64,000 nucleotides of DNA from Parachlorella kessleri (taxonomy: Eukaryota; Chlorophyta; Trebouxiophyceae; Chlorellales; Chlorellaceae). Below, piece by piece: positions 43,809-55,600 of this stretch (positions are counted from its first letter, which is position 1; each line of letters starts with the position of its first letter). The DNA lies in NCBI GenBank assembly GCA_001598975.1, contig BBXU01000399.1, positions 1 through 64,000 of the forward strand, given 5' to 3'. The notes beneath the pieces were generated by a model that worked only from the letters and a program-made list of their open reading frames with translations, searched no databases and was not told where the DNA came from. Both the position numbers and the translations under genes were made by a program.

Positions 43809-45599
43809 TTGAGCTTGGAGCTGCTGGCAAGGCGTTGGACTGTAATGCTGCTAGCTGGCATTGACTGGGAGGAGGAAGGAAAAGGAATGTTTACCGGTAT
43901 GTCAACGATGTGCTCCTTCCACATGCAACAAATGAGTGGATGTTACAAAGCATGCTTGCCTTGGCCCAGCAGCCAACGGACACATGTTACCTTCTTACTG
44001 AACTGCTCATTGTCAGTGCACTGCTGAAGTACTCCTGCTTTATTCTCGGAGGTCAGCAATAGGCATGCTGGGTCCCTAACCCCTCGGCGGGACAATGCAG
44101 AAGTGTACCATCAGTTGAATGGCATAATGGTGTGTTCCTATTCCCTGTGCTTCTTGCTGCCTGTTTTGTTTTGGCTGGATACCTGCTTGGTTACCTAAGT
44201 TAGCTCTTGCCGTGCAACGATACTTGCCGCTAGTATGCCTTGCAGTACACTGGGTGTACAGCCTCTGCACGATACACGATGAATTCCTCAATTCACCATG
44301 CTGCCTTATCTGATGCGAGCTAATCATCGATCTGTCCTGCCATGTGGTCTGATATACCATTGGCGTTGTGCTGATATTGTGGGGGCTGAATTTCGCCCAA
44401 CCGCTTGATATGTGGTCTGGCTGCTGCAGTGCAATCCGCCGCCATTCAACAAGTAAGGGGTGCTCTGTGGGGGTGGGTAAGCTAGGAAACCCCTCCATGG
44501 CTGCTGGGTATGCCACCAGGTCACAGGTAAGGGGGGGTGGTCCGGACGGGGTGGTGCATGCCATTAAGAATTGGTACTTGGATCTTGTGGTTTGTGGGCA
44601 TAGTACATCCTGGCTTTTTGTTGGCCCCATTTGGGGGACTCACGGCAGCATGGTCAGGTGGCGGTACGCTGTTAGACTAGACTAGACTAGACTAGACTAG
44701 GTCACAGGTAAGCATCGTGCAGCTGGACCTATTTCGGCAATCTGGTGGCTGTCCACTCCCAGCGCTAATCACTGCCTCACTTGGCAAGGCTAATCTTCTT
44801 ACTATGATTTCGGGTTTTACTGCATGGTGGTAGCACACAATTGTAGGATTAAGATGGGATGCAGTAACAGCAAGGGTTAGACAGCAATCTGCCAGCTGCG
44901 TCAGTCAAGGCTTAAGCAGGAATGTATGTGACATGTATGGGTCAGACAGCAGTTTGGCGGGTGTCAGCTGCGTCAGTCAGAAGAGCAGAGGGTAGGGAAA
45001 CAAGCCACAAGCACGAAGGCTTGAGCCCTTCTATTGTCCATGGGTTGAAATGGGTGCTTGTCTCGCGTAGTACAGGCAAAGGCATATGGATGCAAAAGCT
45101 TGGGGACAGCATGCAGACTAGCAGCATAGATGCGTTCCAGATGTCTGCAGGCTGTAACATGCCCGCTTTGCACATGGCACCTAAGCTCGCTATTCACTCA
45201 GGCCTCAGGAGGGTCCTGGGTATACCCATCAGGTGAGTGTTCGGGGTTCTGAGTTTACAGCTAACCTGCCTGGTCATAAATTGTCTCCTCGTGAGATTGG
45301 AACTGAAAACTAAACTGACTTGGCCTGCTCAGGAGCAGGGTTTAACGACCCAAGACAATGAGACAAAGCAGTCAAAAGAAGCTACATGCGCCGCTCACAC
45401 TGACACCACCACGCTGCAAGCGCAAATGAGAGCCGCCGGCACAGGAACGTTTTGCACAGTTCTCCCCCTCTTCTCGAGGCTCTCTACCAGTACACCACCG
45501 CTGCTCACACCCTAGGCCACGCCCACGTCCCAGGGATGCACCTCAGGCTTGCCCCAAACTCGGGAGCTAGCCGCCGCCGCTGCTGCTGCTGCCACCTGC
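43809..45599. other. Convergent intergenic region, HYDA2 / LHCB5 3' sides
   Basis: No supported gene. It contains a dispersed family B repeat with a (GACTA)n run, a direct repeat at about 44874-44911 and 44940-44980 sharing GACAGCA and CAGCTGCGTCAGTCA, and presumably both 3'UTRs. Confidence 0.55.
44616..44700 (+). repeat. Dispersed repeat family B, copy 1, with (GACTA)n
   Basis: TTTGTTGGCCCCA, GGACTCACGGCAGCATGGTC, AGGTGGCGGTACGCTGTTAG and then about five GACTA units. A second copy with few mismatches lies at 57737-57814. Confidence 0.8.
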
Positions 45600-48115
45600 T
45601 CAGAGGGTCGGGGTGCGGTCCTCGCCCTGCACACAGGTTTCAAAATGTGCTAAGAGCTAAAGCTGGCCCACAGCTCTGCAGACAGCACCCAGCAGACTGA
45701 GCATATAAACTGGCATAGCTGGGTGCAAAGAATCATGTCATATATGATGCAGTCGCAGGTCTAAAACTTTCTCACTATCAGACAACTGTCGTGGCTGGAT
45801 GCAAGGATCATGTCATTCCTTCATCAAACGTAGGGTCAGTTGCTATGCGACTGTCAGCTAACGCCCACTCACTGCAAGGATGGTTAGGAGGTTGTAGCCG
45901 AAGGGATCTGCAAACAAGGGAAGGCATTACTTATCGTTAAAGCAGCAGGAACGGAGCGCAGCAAGGATATTTCAGGTCCGCTGCGTGCCTACCCCTTCTG
46001 GCAAACTGTAACCCCGTAACCTCTGCCATTCGGATTCCATCAGCTGATTCTGCTCCTAGCCCCCTACAACGGCTCCTGCTGAGTCCCCCACCCACCGGCG
46101 ACATGCTTGGACCAGTTGGCGTAGGGGCCCTCGCCGGTGACTGCGGCCTGGATGAAGAAGCCCAGCATGGAGACCATGGCCAGGCGGCCGTTCTTGATCT
46201 CCTTGACCTGCAACAGGGATCGGAAGTAAACTCAATCTTCTGCTCCAGTTGTATTCTACTCAGTCGAACCCAGCTTGGCACTTGCGGCACCGATACCCAT
46301 ATGCGGCCCAACCAGCACGCAGGGCAAACAGCTCCTGGTCACACGCTCTGTGGGACCCCATAATTCCACCGCCAAAACCTGTCCCACAGATAGCTCTTCC
46401 CTCCTGCAACTGCGAGCGGGCTGCTCTCATCATACATGGTGCGTGTTTAGCAGGCCCTTCCCACACCCAAGACACAGACAGCAGCCCGCCCACCCACCTT
46501 GAGCTCCTCAAAGACCTCTGGGTCGTCAGCCAGGCCCAGGGGGTCGAAGGGACCACCGGGGTACAGGTTGTCCAGGCTGTCAAAGATCTCAGAGTCAAAC
46601 TTGCCGGTGCCGGGGGCGTAGCCAGAGGGGCCGGTGCCGGTGCGGCGGTAGTTCTCAACAGCGGCCATCAGGGCGGTGTTGATGGCAACCACGGCAAACA
46701 GTGGCAGGGGGTTGTTCACAATGCCCCAGGGCACTGCAAACCAGTTGAGGGTGCCGCCGTTGAGCATGGCAGCGCCGGTCTCGTACCAGGTGGCGCCCTT
46801 GATATCGGCACCATTGGCGGCAAGGCCCTCAGGGATGATGGCGCCAGCAGCGGCCTGCAAGATGCAGGTTAAGAGTACATCAGTGCATCGCAGCTGACCT
46901 GCTTGACATGACCCAGGGCGCTCCATCTGTGTACCCTCCGTCCTCCCAAACTAACCCGCCATCACTTCGAAATATGCAAGCCAAAATGACCCTTTCTGCA
47001 TAAATCTACTCTGTTGCCGCCTCTTCCTCCTGCTCTTAGGCAGGCACAGACTCAAACTTCATCCCAAATTCAGGATGCAAGGAGGCGTGGAGAAGGACTT
47101 CCTTCCCACAACGCTACTTTTCAAAGACCGAGTCCCGCAGACTCACAAGCATGGCCCAGCGGGCGTGCAGCAGCTCGTTGGCGCGGTACTTCTCCAGGCC
47201 GCCATCCTTGCCCAGACCAAGGGGGTCGTAGCTGCACAAGGCAACGCAAAGGCTTTGTTAGGACCACCTCCTCACACCCATCAGACGATGCCACCCGGCA
47301 ACACTGTGGTGAAGTAGTGCCGCAGAACGTCAAGCTGTCAGCTGCAAAAGCCTGGTTTGTCCTCTCCCTTGTGGGTGTGCAACGGGAGCCCCCTACCTTC
47401 CACACCCCACTCACCCGTAGTCGCCGGGCAGGCTGCCGTTCAGGTAGCTGGGCACCTCAGAGCGGTCCAGCAGGCCACCGGGCAGGTACAGGGCGCGGTC
47501 AGGGCCGTACCTGCACCCGGCCAGGCAATACTACTTGCTTCCGCAATACACACGCTCGTCTCACCCAAAGCTGCTTTGCCCGGCATGACAGCGGCTGCAA
47601 TACACCCCGTGCAAGGTACCGTGTGTCCTGCGGCTGACTGCAACACCCAGGCTGGCAGCTGCGCCTGGCAGCTCGCTGTCCCAAGCTGCTCACCACTTGT
47701 CCAGGTCGATGTTGTTGCTGTCAGTGCCCAGCCAGCCACCCTTGGTGGTGCCAGAGGCGACCTTCTTGGCGTTGCCCTGCAGGGGCACAAGCAACAACCA
47801 GCGTGGATACCCTGGATAAGCCATGGCTTTATGAAGGTCCAGCTCTGCTGAGTGCAGGACATGCAGTGGCACATCCACACTCGAACAACCCCAGTACTGC
47901 AGGTCGAGGTCTTCGTCACACTCACAACGGCCTTCTTGGCTGCACCGGCGGCCTTCTTGGCTGCCTTAGCGGGGGCACCGCCGCCAAGCTTCTTGAAGAG
48001 GGCTTGCACCTACGAAAGGAAACCAAAAGATTCAGGCTTCCGTCCATGACTAGGACGACCGCACCGGCGAGGACGACAGCAACTAGGCGCAGCTGTCTCT
48101 TTCACAAACCTGCAT
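45600..48115 (-). CDS. LHCB5: Minor PSII antenna chlorophyll a/b protein CP26 (LHCB5)
   Basis: Coding starts with a two-codon exon, ATG CAG (48115-48110), then from 48009 [20 protein letters not shown], a Lys/Ala-rich transit peptide. Next come [46 protein letters not shown] and [20 protein letters not shown] (helix 1), [40 protein letters not shown] (helix 2), [40 protein letters not shown] (helix 3), [27 protein letters not shown] final 27-nt exon (45626-45600) gives GEDRTPTL and stop. The two Glu/Arg chlorophyll-binding helices (E-x-x-[15 protein letters not shown]) are intact. Overall sequence order and the -RTPTL end point to CP26 rather than CP29 or major LHCII. It binds pigments and links LHCII to the PSII core in thylakoids. 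Confidence 0.85.
45719..45816 (+). repeat. Short direct repeat
   Basis: GCTGGGTGCAAAGAATCATG (from about 45719) and GCTGGATGCAAGGATCATG (from about 45793), each followed by TCAT. The repeat lies in the last intron of LHCB5. Confidence 0.6.
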
Positions 48116-48795
48116 GGTGTGTCTGCCTTTGACTCTTTCGGTTACAGAGGGGCCTGCTCCAAAAGGGTAGCGCTCCCAGTCGCTGGCCCCAGTTATCAAG
48201 GTTTGTGATAGGATCCAATCCTTGCTCCCGCCACCTCCCGATGACCCCTCCGTGGTTTAGGGTCAGCTCGAGTTGAAACGCTTACTAGCGATCGTGTCTC
48301 CTTGCTGCAGGTGACGCCTAAAGCTATTCTTATTAATGCTTAGCTGCGCTGCTTCAGGGTATGCAGTGTACATCATGTTGCTCTCCTGAACGAAAGGTTT
48401 TGACATGTGAGTTCAAGGGGCTTACGTATGTTATCCGGAAGTAAACCTGCAGAAGGAGCTATTCCAGGACGCGTAATAGCCAAAGATTGACCACCCTTGC
48501 CCCTGGCTGTCGTCCATGCCTCCTATGTATTTAGTCAGGGTGGCTGGTCGAGCAAACAGAGTTGAAGGCGAACTGTGGGTGACAGGGGCAATGCAGTTGT
48601 GCTCTAGGGCTTGCCTCCTGTGTATTAATTGTGTACCTTGGTAAACTCTTGCTTATAGGTAGCAGTTGAAGACTGCTGCGTGGCCACCAAGGGGCCAGCC
48701 TGACCTGGTGAAGGGTGGCAAAATAGCTGTGGATAGGATATCGTTTTGGTCTGACCGGGCAGCGTGGGTTGAGTGAACTGAGGGCGGTGGGAAAC

Positions 48796-48922
48796 TTATT
48801 GGCATGGGTGGCAGGTAGTGCGAACAGGGAGTGGGAGTTGAGCTGGACGGACAGGGCTGGATGCAGAATGTGCCTGAGTCTTGCCTGAGTGCTGATCCAG
48901 TAGTTCTCTCCCCGAGAAAAGC
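48796..48922 (+). repeat. Dispersed repeat family A, copy 2
   Basis: TTATTGGCATGGGTGGCAGG, TAGTGCGAACAGGGAG, GGACAGGGCTGGATGCAG, CTTGCCTGAGTGCTGATCC, AGTAGTTCTCTCCCCGAGAA. This is the longest plus-orientation copy. Confidence 0.75.
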
Positions 48923-49086
48923 TGTTATGCTAAGCCACATACTTGATAAGGTGGCTGGTAGGGATGGCTCCTTGCTGTTTAGACAAGGGGGTCAGAGAAG
49001 TGGGCTTGCACCGTTGGTACTGGTGGCAGGCAACGCGGGCTGAGGAGACGTAGTGGTGAACTGTCTTGAGTCACTGAGTCGTAACT

Positions 49087-49200
49087 AATGGCAGGCCATG
49101 CAAAGAGAGGGGAGGTAGGGGTGATGTACTGACAGGGCCGGATGCAGGTATGCTCCATGTCTTCGCTAAGCTCTGATGCAGTAGGTTTCTTCCCAAGGAG
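49087..49200 (+). repeat. Dispersed repeat family A, copy 3
   Basis: AATGGCAGGCCATGCAAAGA, GAGGGGAGGTAGGGGT, GTACTGACAGGGCCGGATGC, TCTTCGCTAAGCTCTGATGC, AGTAGGTTTCTTCCC, in the same order as copies 1 and 2. Confidence 0.75.
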
Positions 49201-49819
49201 TGCGGAGGTCACAAGGGAAAATGTGCACTAGAAGCCTTGTGATGTGAAGCCAGGGCAGCAACATCGCCGCTTCACATTACCTGTCCATTTAGATACAGGG
49301 AGATTGTGGTGCTTGCTGTCTAACTATGGTGCCTGAAGCAAGGCAGGGCCAGCATTAGTGCCAACCATGTGGCATGGCAGCTTGTTCTAGAGCAAAGTGA
49401 CTCTCGAGGTGACTGAGCTGCATGCGAAGCGTATGAGTATGCACCGTCCACACGGCTAATCGTTCACAACCTAAAACCTGGCACACTGGCAGAGAGCCCG
49501 AGCCAAGCCACGCAAGACTTACGCGTCACTTCACCCCCAATCACACCGCCCGCTCCTATCAAACTGCAAGCAAGCATGGCACTTCCTCTATACCGTAGAA
49601 AACTGATGAACCACTTGTGAACCCAAGTCACCCATGCTCAGATGGTGATGAAGGGAAGCGGAAGCGGAGACCCATCACCTGACTATCAATGCACACTGGC
49701 TTGAAACAAGGCTTGCCCACGGACTTTGAAGGCTGCTTCACATGGCTCCGGTGTCTACTCTGCACAGTATGTCTCGCCCCATCTTCCTGCAATCCTCAGC
49801 TGCTCCTATTTGCCGGAGT

Positions 49820-51149
49820 TCAGATGCTGATGCCAGCCGCTTGCAATAGGTCCTTGAGCTTGCCACTATCTAGGGCAGCCATGGTATCTGCATAGGCATG
49901 GCGACAGGCGGGTTACTTATAGGTAAAAGCTACTCACTGCTGCCTGCATGCACTCAGCTGGCCCAAGCGTAACGCTGCGCTGCCATTGTCTATGCGGACA
50001 ATACACACCCACATGCTTCATGAATGTGCTACCTGCCCCGTAATCACAACATTCATAAAGCCGATACCATTAGTGGCCAGTAGCTTATATTACTGCGAAT
50101 TCCACCGCTTTGTTAAGAGTATATAATATACGGAAAGCAGGTTTTGCAATCAAAACAACAAGATCGCTTGTTAACGGTCCAAGCAACTCCATCACAGATA
50201 TCTGCAATGCAGGTCCCTGGCAACCCTTCTCACCATCACAGCCGCCAACATGTTTGCCTCCAACTGCATCACACAGTGCAGGTAATGTTAAGCCAAGTAC
50301 CGGGCAGTCTGAATGTGCCTGTCAAACCCTGCCCCCTCTCAAGACGGGGCGGCACTAGCTGCAGGAAAGTCATTCCCAGGGTTCTAGGCAACCATTCAAG
50401 TCATGTCAAGCGTATGGTAGCCACTTACCAAAGACTTGTGGGACTGTGCTGCGGCCAGTCACCTGCGAACATCAGCAGAAATGGCATCGATATTAGCTCG
50501 AGAGTAACACTGACTGCTGCTCCCCAAGCCAGATGCGTCAATTTGGGGACACTGTGGCTGCATGCCACAATGGGCATGGCAGCTGATCAACCCCCATGTC
50601 CATGTTGCTGGCACGGTTGCTGACCCACCTCGTTCAATGCCGCCTGCACCTGGGCTCCGTCCGCTGCAGAGGCACAGCAACAGTACATTATCGGAGGAGT
50701 GCTTGAAAGGAATTGCCTTACCGGACACAGGCACGCATGCAAGGCCAGGCACAGATCCCCGCAGATCGGGTTGCTGGGAAAGCTGCTGCCAACCTACCAA
50801 GCTCATCAAGCTCTACAAGTTTAAAGGGCACGTTGAGCTTCGTGAATAAGCCCTTAACTTGGGCGCAGTAGGGGCAGTACGTCCTGCACAGACAGCATAG
50901 GGTCGTTGCACCTCCTCCTACTACTGCCTGCAACGAGCCCAGCCGCTGGCTGCTCGCAAGACAAGCTGGGTCGTTTGGCTTGAAGCACATTAGCAGCTGC
51001 CGGGGTGCCCGCAGATGCAACCAAGACTGACTTGCACACTTTGGAAGACTTGCTCACTTGCTGTACACCATCACTGGGTTTTCAGCATTCTTTTGCCGGA
51101 CCATGGAGGACAAGTCGGAGCTCGCCGACGCCGAGAAGACAGCCCCCAT
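49820..51149 (-). CDS. GRX: CPYC-type glutaredoxin with MG N terminus
   Basis: Five or so small exons give about 113 aa. Exon 1 starts at 51149 with MGAVFSASASSDLSSMVRQK and NAENPVMVYSK. After the intron come TYCPYCAQVKGLFTKLNVPF and KLVELDEL (50884-50805 area). ADGAQVQAALNE lies near 50660, TGRSTVPQVFV near 50450, GGKHVGGCD near 50250, and DTMAALDSGKLKDLLQAAG with ISI stop at 49822-49820. Active site CPYC, cis-Pro TVP and the GGxD glutathione motif are all present, so an active dithiol glutaredoxin is expected. Unlike the copy at 17244-18569 it lacks a long transit peptide. Its MGAVFS start fits the N-myristoylation pattern (Gly2, Ser6), as in plant GRXC1-type proteins. A cytosolic or membrane-anchored location is inference. 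Confidence 0.85.
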
Positions 51150-52029
51150 GCTGCGGTGTCCTGTAAAGGCCAGAGCATCGTGGTGTTAGACAGGCGAGCC
51201 AAGCGGGTTGCACCAACTGGCCCTGGCAGTCTGTATGTGGACGAGACAGAAACGTGCATTTCCAGAGTTGCTTGGAGTGGGTTGCTTGAAAGGGAGTTGC
51301 GGCCCCCACAACTGCTTGCACAGCTGCCTGGCCACGTTACTCACAAACATGGCATGCCAAGGAAACTTGCCTCGCGTTGGGAAGCCGCGCTCTGCGCGAC
51401 GAGGCTGCTGGAAGGCCCTATATGGAAGTAGGGCTCGGTTGACAAGGTTGGGGGCGGGCAGGCCTCTGCAAGCTAGCAAAGCTGACATGGGGTCCTCAGC
51501 TGGGATGACTGTTACACACAAGAACTGAGATACAAAGAAGTTGTCTGTTTCAGTTGTCAGAAACGTTGTGATTTCCAGGTCTGGCCGGAGTCGATTAAGT
51601 TTGATAGCGCGCCTCGCGCCTTGGGTGAACCCTTGGGTCAACCTTTCACGCTGTCGTTGGACACAGCCAGGCCGCCCAGTCTCATTATGTGTTTTCACAC
51701 TGTTGCACTACAGGTGTCCTGCCACGTTCACAGTGTTGCGGCTTCGTGATGATGATTGTCAGCAGAAGCAGGGACTCTGTTGCCTGCTGAGGGTGTTCCC
51801 ACTGGCGGTCAGTGTTGTGCCACGCAACAGGCAGAACCCACGTGAGGAGGGAACGAGTGCCTGCAACGTGAAGGCTCTTGTAGCCCGGCAGGATGGGGGC
51901 CCCCATGGGGTTCAGTGACTCGCTATGGCAGTGGCTCCTCCAAGCCTTAGCCCTTCCCTGAAACTTACCCCAAGAGCGACCCGCACAGACAAGTTCTTGA
52001 CCAAGCTGTTGGCTGTCACCCCAGCCTGT

Positions 52030-52055
52030 GGGGGTGGGGGGGGGGTGGGGGGGGG
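52030..52055 (+). repeat. G-tract with G-quadruplex potential
   Basis: A nearly pure G run broken twice by T (G5-T-G10-T-G9 approximately) and followed by CAGGG. Four or more G-tracts of at least three bases satisfy the usual quadruplex pattern. Confidence 0.6.
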
Positions 52056-52580
52056 CAGGGTAGGCCCCACTCTGGATGTTGCCCGTCGCTGCCTGGTTGC
52101 CAAGCTTAGCACCTGGCTCGGTTGCTATGGTGAGCCGGCGGCCTGCGCTATCTCTTTCGCTTCTTTGAAGCTACTGCTCACGCCCCGCTTCTGACACATC
52201 ACCGTTTGATTGCCTTGCAAAGCTGGTCCTTCGCTCTGCAGAGTCATTTTTCGCAGCTCAGGCACAAGAAGCACGCAGTGTGAAGTACCGTGGGTGTTAC
52301 AACTTTGAATGATCTTATTCACTGCCCAGCAGACCCACATAGGTTGCACATGCAACATGCAGATACAAATCTTGCGGTAAGCAAACAACATATTCCTACT
52401 AGCAAATGCAACGCACAACATGGATTGCAAAAAAGGCAAGGTTGGGACGGGTCTACGACACGACAAGTATGAAACATGTCCGACCAAACTATGAAGGTCG
52501 CCTGCCTGCTCAAGAGGCCGATGACTGTAACAGTCAGGCAACTTTTCCTGTCAACTAATAACAGAGCATAATTGAATACG

Positions 52581-52640
52581 CCCCTGTCAGCCCAGTATAC
52601 CCGTACCTACTCTCTGATCGCTACCTGCCACCCTCAATCA
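52581..52640 (-). repeat. Dispersed repeat family A, partial inverted copy
   Basis: CCCTGTCAGCCCAGTATACC, CGTACCTACTCTCTGATCG, CTACCTGCCACCC. This is the reverse complement of the 5' half of the family as seen at 21104-21160. It lies within 100 bp of the RAD21 stop, probably in its 3'UTR. Confidence 0.65.
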
Positions 52641-52695
52641 ACAACAAGCAGCCACCACATCGTGCACTTGCCAGTCCTATTGCTGGAGCAAAGCC

Positions 52696-55600
52696 CTAAG
52701 CGCTGTCAGCAGCCATTTTGGGCTTGGCTGAGATGGTGATGTCCCCATAGGGCTCCCGCTGGTCCAACTCCACAAAGTCGTTGCTGCGTAAAACCAGCGT
52801 CTCGTAGAACCACCTGCAAATTTCGAGCAGCACAACTGTAAGCCAGCCTACACCAGGCACTGACAGCCCCTGGGGCCGGGCATGCCCTCTGCCTGGGGTC
52901 CCACACTTCTGTCATTCACTGCATGCTGCTCAGCCGTTCGGCCACAATCTGCTCATGCCAAGTGACTCAAACTGCCCTGGCGCCTGGAAGAGCGACACCA
53001 GAAGTGCGAGTACCCTATTGTAGTGCCTCGTGCCGGCCAGAATACACAGAGACAACCCATAACAAGCTTGCGCCAAGGTGGCCACCACAGCCCCGCCCAC
53101 CCCCTCAAGCCCCACCCACCTGCACGCCTCCCCGCGACTCTTCCCCGCCACCAGCGCATCCAGGCTGAGCTGCGTGGCCGCCAGGCCCCCCTGCGAGGGG
53201 TGCCGCCGCTTGGAGCCGGTGCTGGGCAGCAGCCGCCGGCGGTACTCAGCCAGCACCGCCCTGCTGCGCTCCGTGAAGCTCGACTGCGGCAGCTGCTCCC
53301 TGGCGGCCTGCGCCTCGCTGTCTTCCGAGGGACGGCCCCCCTCTCCCTCAAGGTCCGCACCATCGCCAGCTGCAAGGAGGTCGGGTGGCAGCAGCAGGGG
53401 GGGTGGCTCAGGGGAATGCGCGAGCAGGGGCCACTTGTGAGCGAACTGCACAGCTGTGGCTTGCTGAAGCAGGCCACCAGCAACATTGCGAATCAGTGAC
53501 CGCCGCATATACAACACAGGCTCACAAGCCCTGCACGCATGGCCACAATTCCCCTTGCTTCCCGCCGCACTGTACATCCTCCTGTCTGAACATGCCAGGT
53601 TCCCGGCTTGCCCCACACCCACCCAGAGCTCCAAGCTCGACGCTCGCAAGACTGCCTCGCCGCGCAGCAGGCCCGCCCCTCTCAGCCTCCGCCCCTCCTG
53701 CCACCCCCTCCTCCTCCGGCCCCGCCGGCCACCCAGCCCCCCGCTGGCTGTCGGGCGGCTCTATGAAGTCGTGCCCGTCATCCGGCAGGGGCAATGGGGC
53801 GCCATCGTCCAAGGGCGGCAGCTCTGCAACAGACACCGAAGACAATCAGGGCCCGCCCGCTATTGCGGAATCAGCTGGGGCACATCCTATCCTTGCGGTG
53901 CAGGCGTGAGTTCGCTGGCGCACTCAAAAACCTGACCAGCAGCCCACCCTCATCTGCTACTGCTGGACTGCAGTCGCACACCACCGCGCGCCCAGCCCGC
54001 CCAACCCCCACGAATGGACCGCCGAAAGTCGAGCGCTCCTGCGCAAGCTCACCTGCGTCGCCGCCAAAGGATAGGGCTCCCGGCGAGACGCCGCTGGTGC
54101 TGGGCATCCCCGCCATTGATGCTCCCTCGCCGCCAGCCTGCAAGGGCGCTGGGCTCCGCGGCGTGCCAGGCACCGCCGCCTGCTGCTCCTCTTCATGTAA
54201 CCTCTCAGCCTCTGCTGCTCGTTCTGCTGCTGCTGCTGCAGCTGCCTTTGTCCGCCTGGGAGACACCAGCGCGGCGCCGGCGCTGCCACAGGCCTTGGTG
54301 TAGACTTGCAGCAGCTCGGGGGCTAGAGAGGAGAAGGTGGCGGGGCGGAAGAGCAGGCTGCTGCGCGCCTCCTCGCTGTGAGCGACCTACAGGGGGAGGC
54401 AACCAGCATGGGGGCGCACGTGAGCCACTTGAGCGTGCCATCGCATGCAGGTTACATGCCTGGCTCAGTCCAACAGGCGACAGGTGTCATTCAATTCCAA
54501 ATCAATGGATCCCACTCGTTAGTAAAGGGTTTGCATTGCCGCCAAAAACAGCGCAAGGGCGGCTCTGTACGCACCACATCGTAGCGGTCGGGTGGCAGGT
54601 CTACCGCCTGCTTGCGCTGGTGCATGCCTCGTGTGGTCAGCAGCGGCGCCCGGTCGTTCAGCAACGCGCGGATGTCCTTGACTGCGGCAGGGCAGGGTAA
54701 TACCGCCTTCTTGCCTCACCAGCCAATTGACTTGCCAGCCCAACTGGTCTCGGGCACCCACTGCTACCCAGTTACTGTCTGTCTACATGCCATCAGGCCC
54801 AAAGCAAGCAGGCAAGCTTGAGGGTGGGGCACAAATGCAGTAGCTGGCAGGCCCACTGATGGAGGCTTGGAGTGACATCACTCACTCCACCAAGTGAGCC
54901 TCTTTAACTCTCTCCTTGACTAGGCTAGGCCTGATTGCCATCCCCCCCCGCCCGAAAAAAAACACCCACAGCCACACCTGGCAAGGTCGTGGCTGGCTGC
55001 CCACTGGTGTCTACATCCAGCTGTGCCGCCTTCCTCCTCCTCCGCTGCTGTTGCTGCTTGCGGCGCTGCTGGGCGGGGGTGGCGCCCGGCTCCCCCGCAG
55101 CCTCCTCCTGCTGGCTGGCCTTGGTGGGGGTGCCCCCCACGTCAGGAAGGTCCCTGAACGCAGCAGTCAGGCTCTACCACATCGCCCCAACAATGGGAGG
55201 CCAACCCTCGTGTACCCTGTCGTCGGCCCAGCACCTTGTAGCCAAGCATCAGGCCCACAGCTTTTGTCCCCGCTGCTCCTCTTGCACACCAGGCCGCACA
55301 CAGGGCAGTCGTGGGCAGTGTCCCGACACAAGGGGCTGGCACCTGCCTCTACAGCCTCCTGGCAGGCCTGCCAAGAGGCCTATCACAAAGCGCTTTAGCC
55401 TAGCCGGCCTGCAGCCTGCTTTCCACTCGCTATCCAGCAACCACCCCTCGGCATCCAACCTCACTCACCCAGGTAGCGTGCCGACAGAGAAGGTTGGCCC
55501 AGAACCCCCAGGCACGTCTGGCAGCAAGTCCAGGCCCAGGCTCTGCGGCGTGATCCGAATGTCGCTGGTGCCGGGCAGGGGCACGCCGTCTCCAGCGGAG

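Larger units (their letters stand above)
48116..49819. other. Intergenic, LHCB5 upstream to glutaredoxin 3' side
   Basis: No supported gene. The left part should hold the LHCB5 promoter. Two direct copies of dispersed repeat A occupy 48796-48922 and 49087-49200. The remainder shows nothing recognisable. Confidence 0.55.
51150..52695. other. Intergenic, glutaredoxin upstream to RAD21 3' side
   Basis: No supported gene; open frames at 51186-51698 and 51541-51918 show no family resemblance. It contains a G-rich tract (52030-52055) and a partial inverted family A repeat (52581-52640). Confidence 0.5.

Noticed and set aside
43102..43864. Open frame 43406-43864 running through the HYDA2 last exon as a separate Cys-rich protein
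   Set aside because: It is the wrong frame over the hydrogenase exon (EFLGAPGSNLSHELLHT is in another frame). Only the short stretch after 43701 in the third frame has a convincing relation to HYDA1.
46260..46658. Alternative frames over the LHCB5 gene
   Set aside because: They are shadows of the antenna exons; the LHC frame carries all conserved pigment-binding motifs and joins cleanly by splicing.
51186..51918. Open frames of 125-170 codons upstream of the glutaredoxin
   Set aside because: Two opposing frames overlap and neither shows a recognisable motif. The first exon of the glutaredoxin (from 51149) ends just before them, so this is more likely promoter and 5'UTR.
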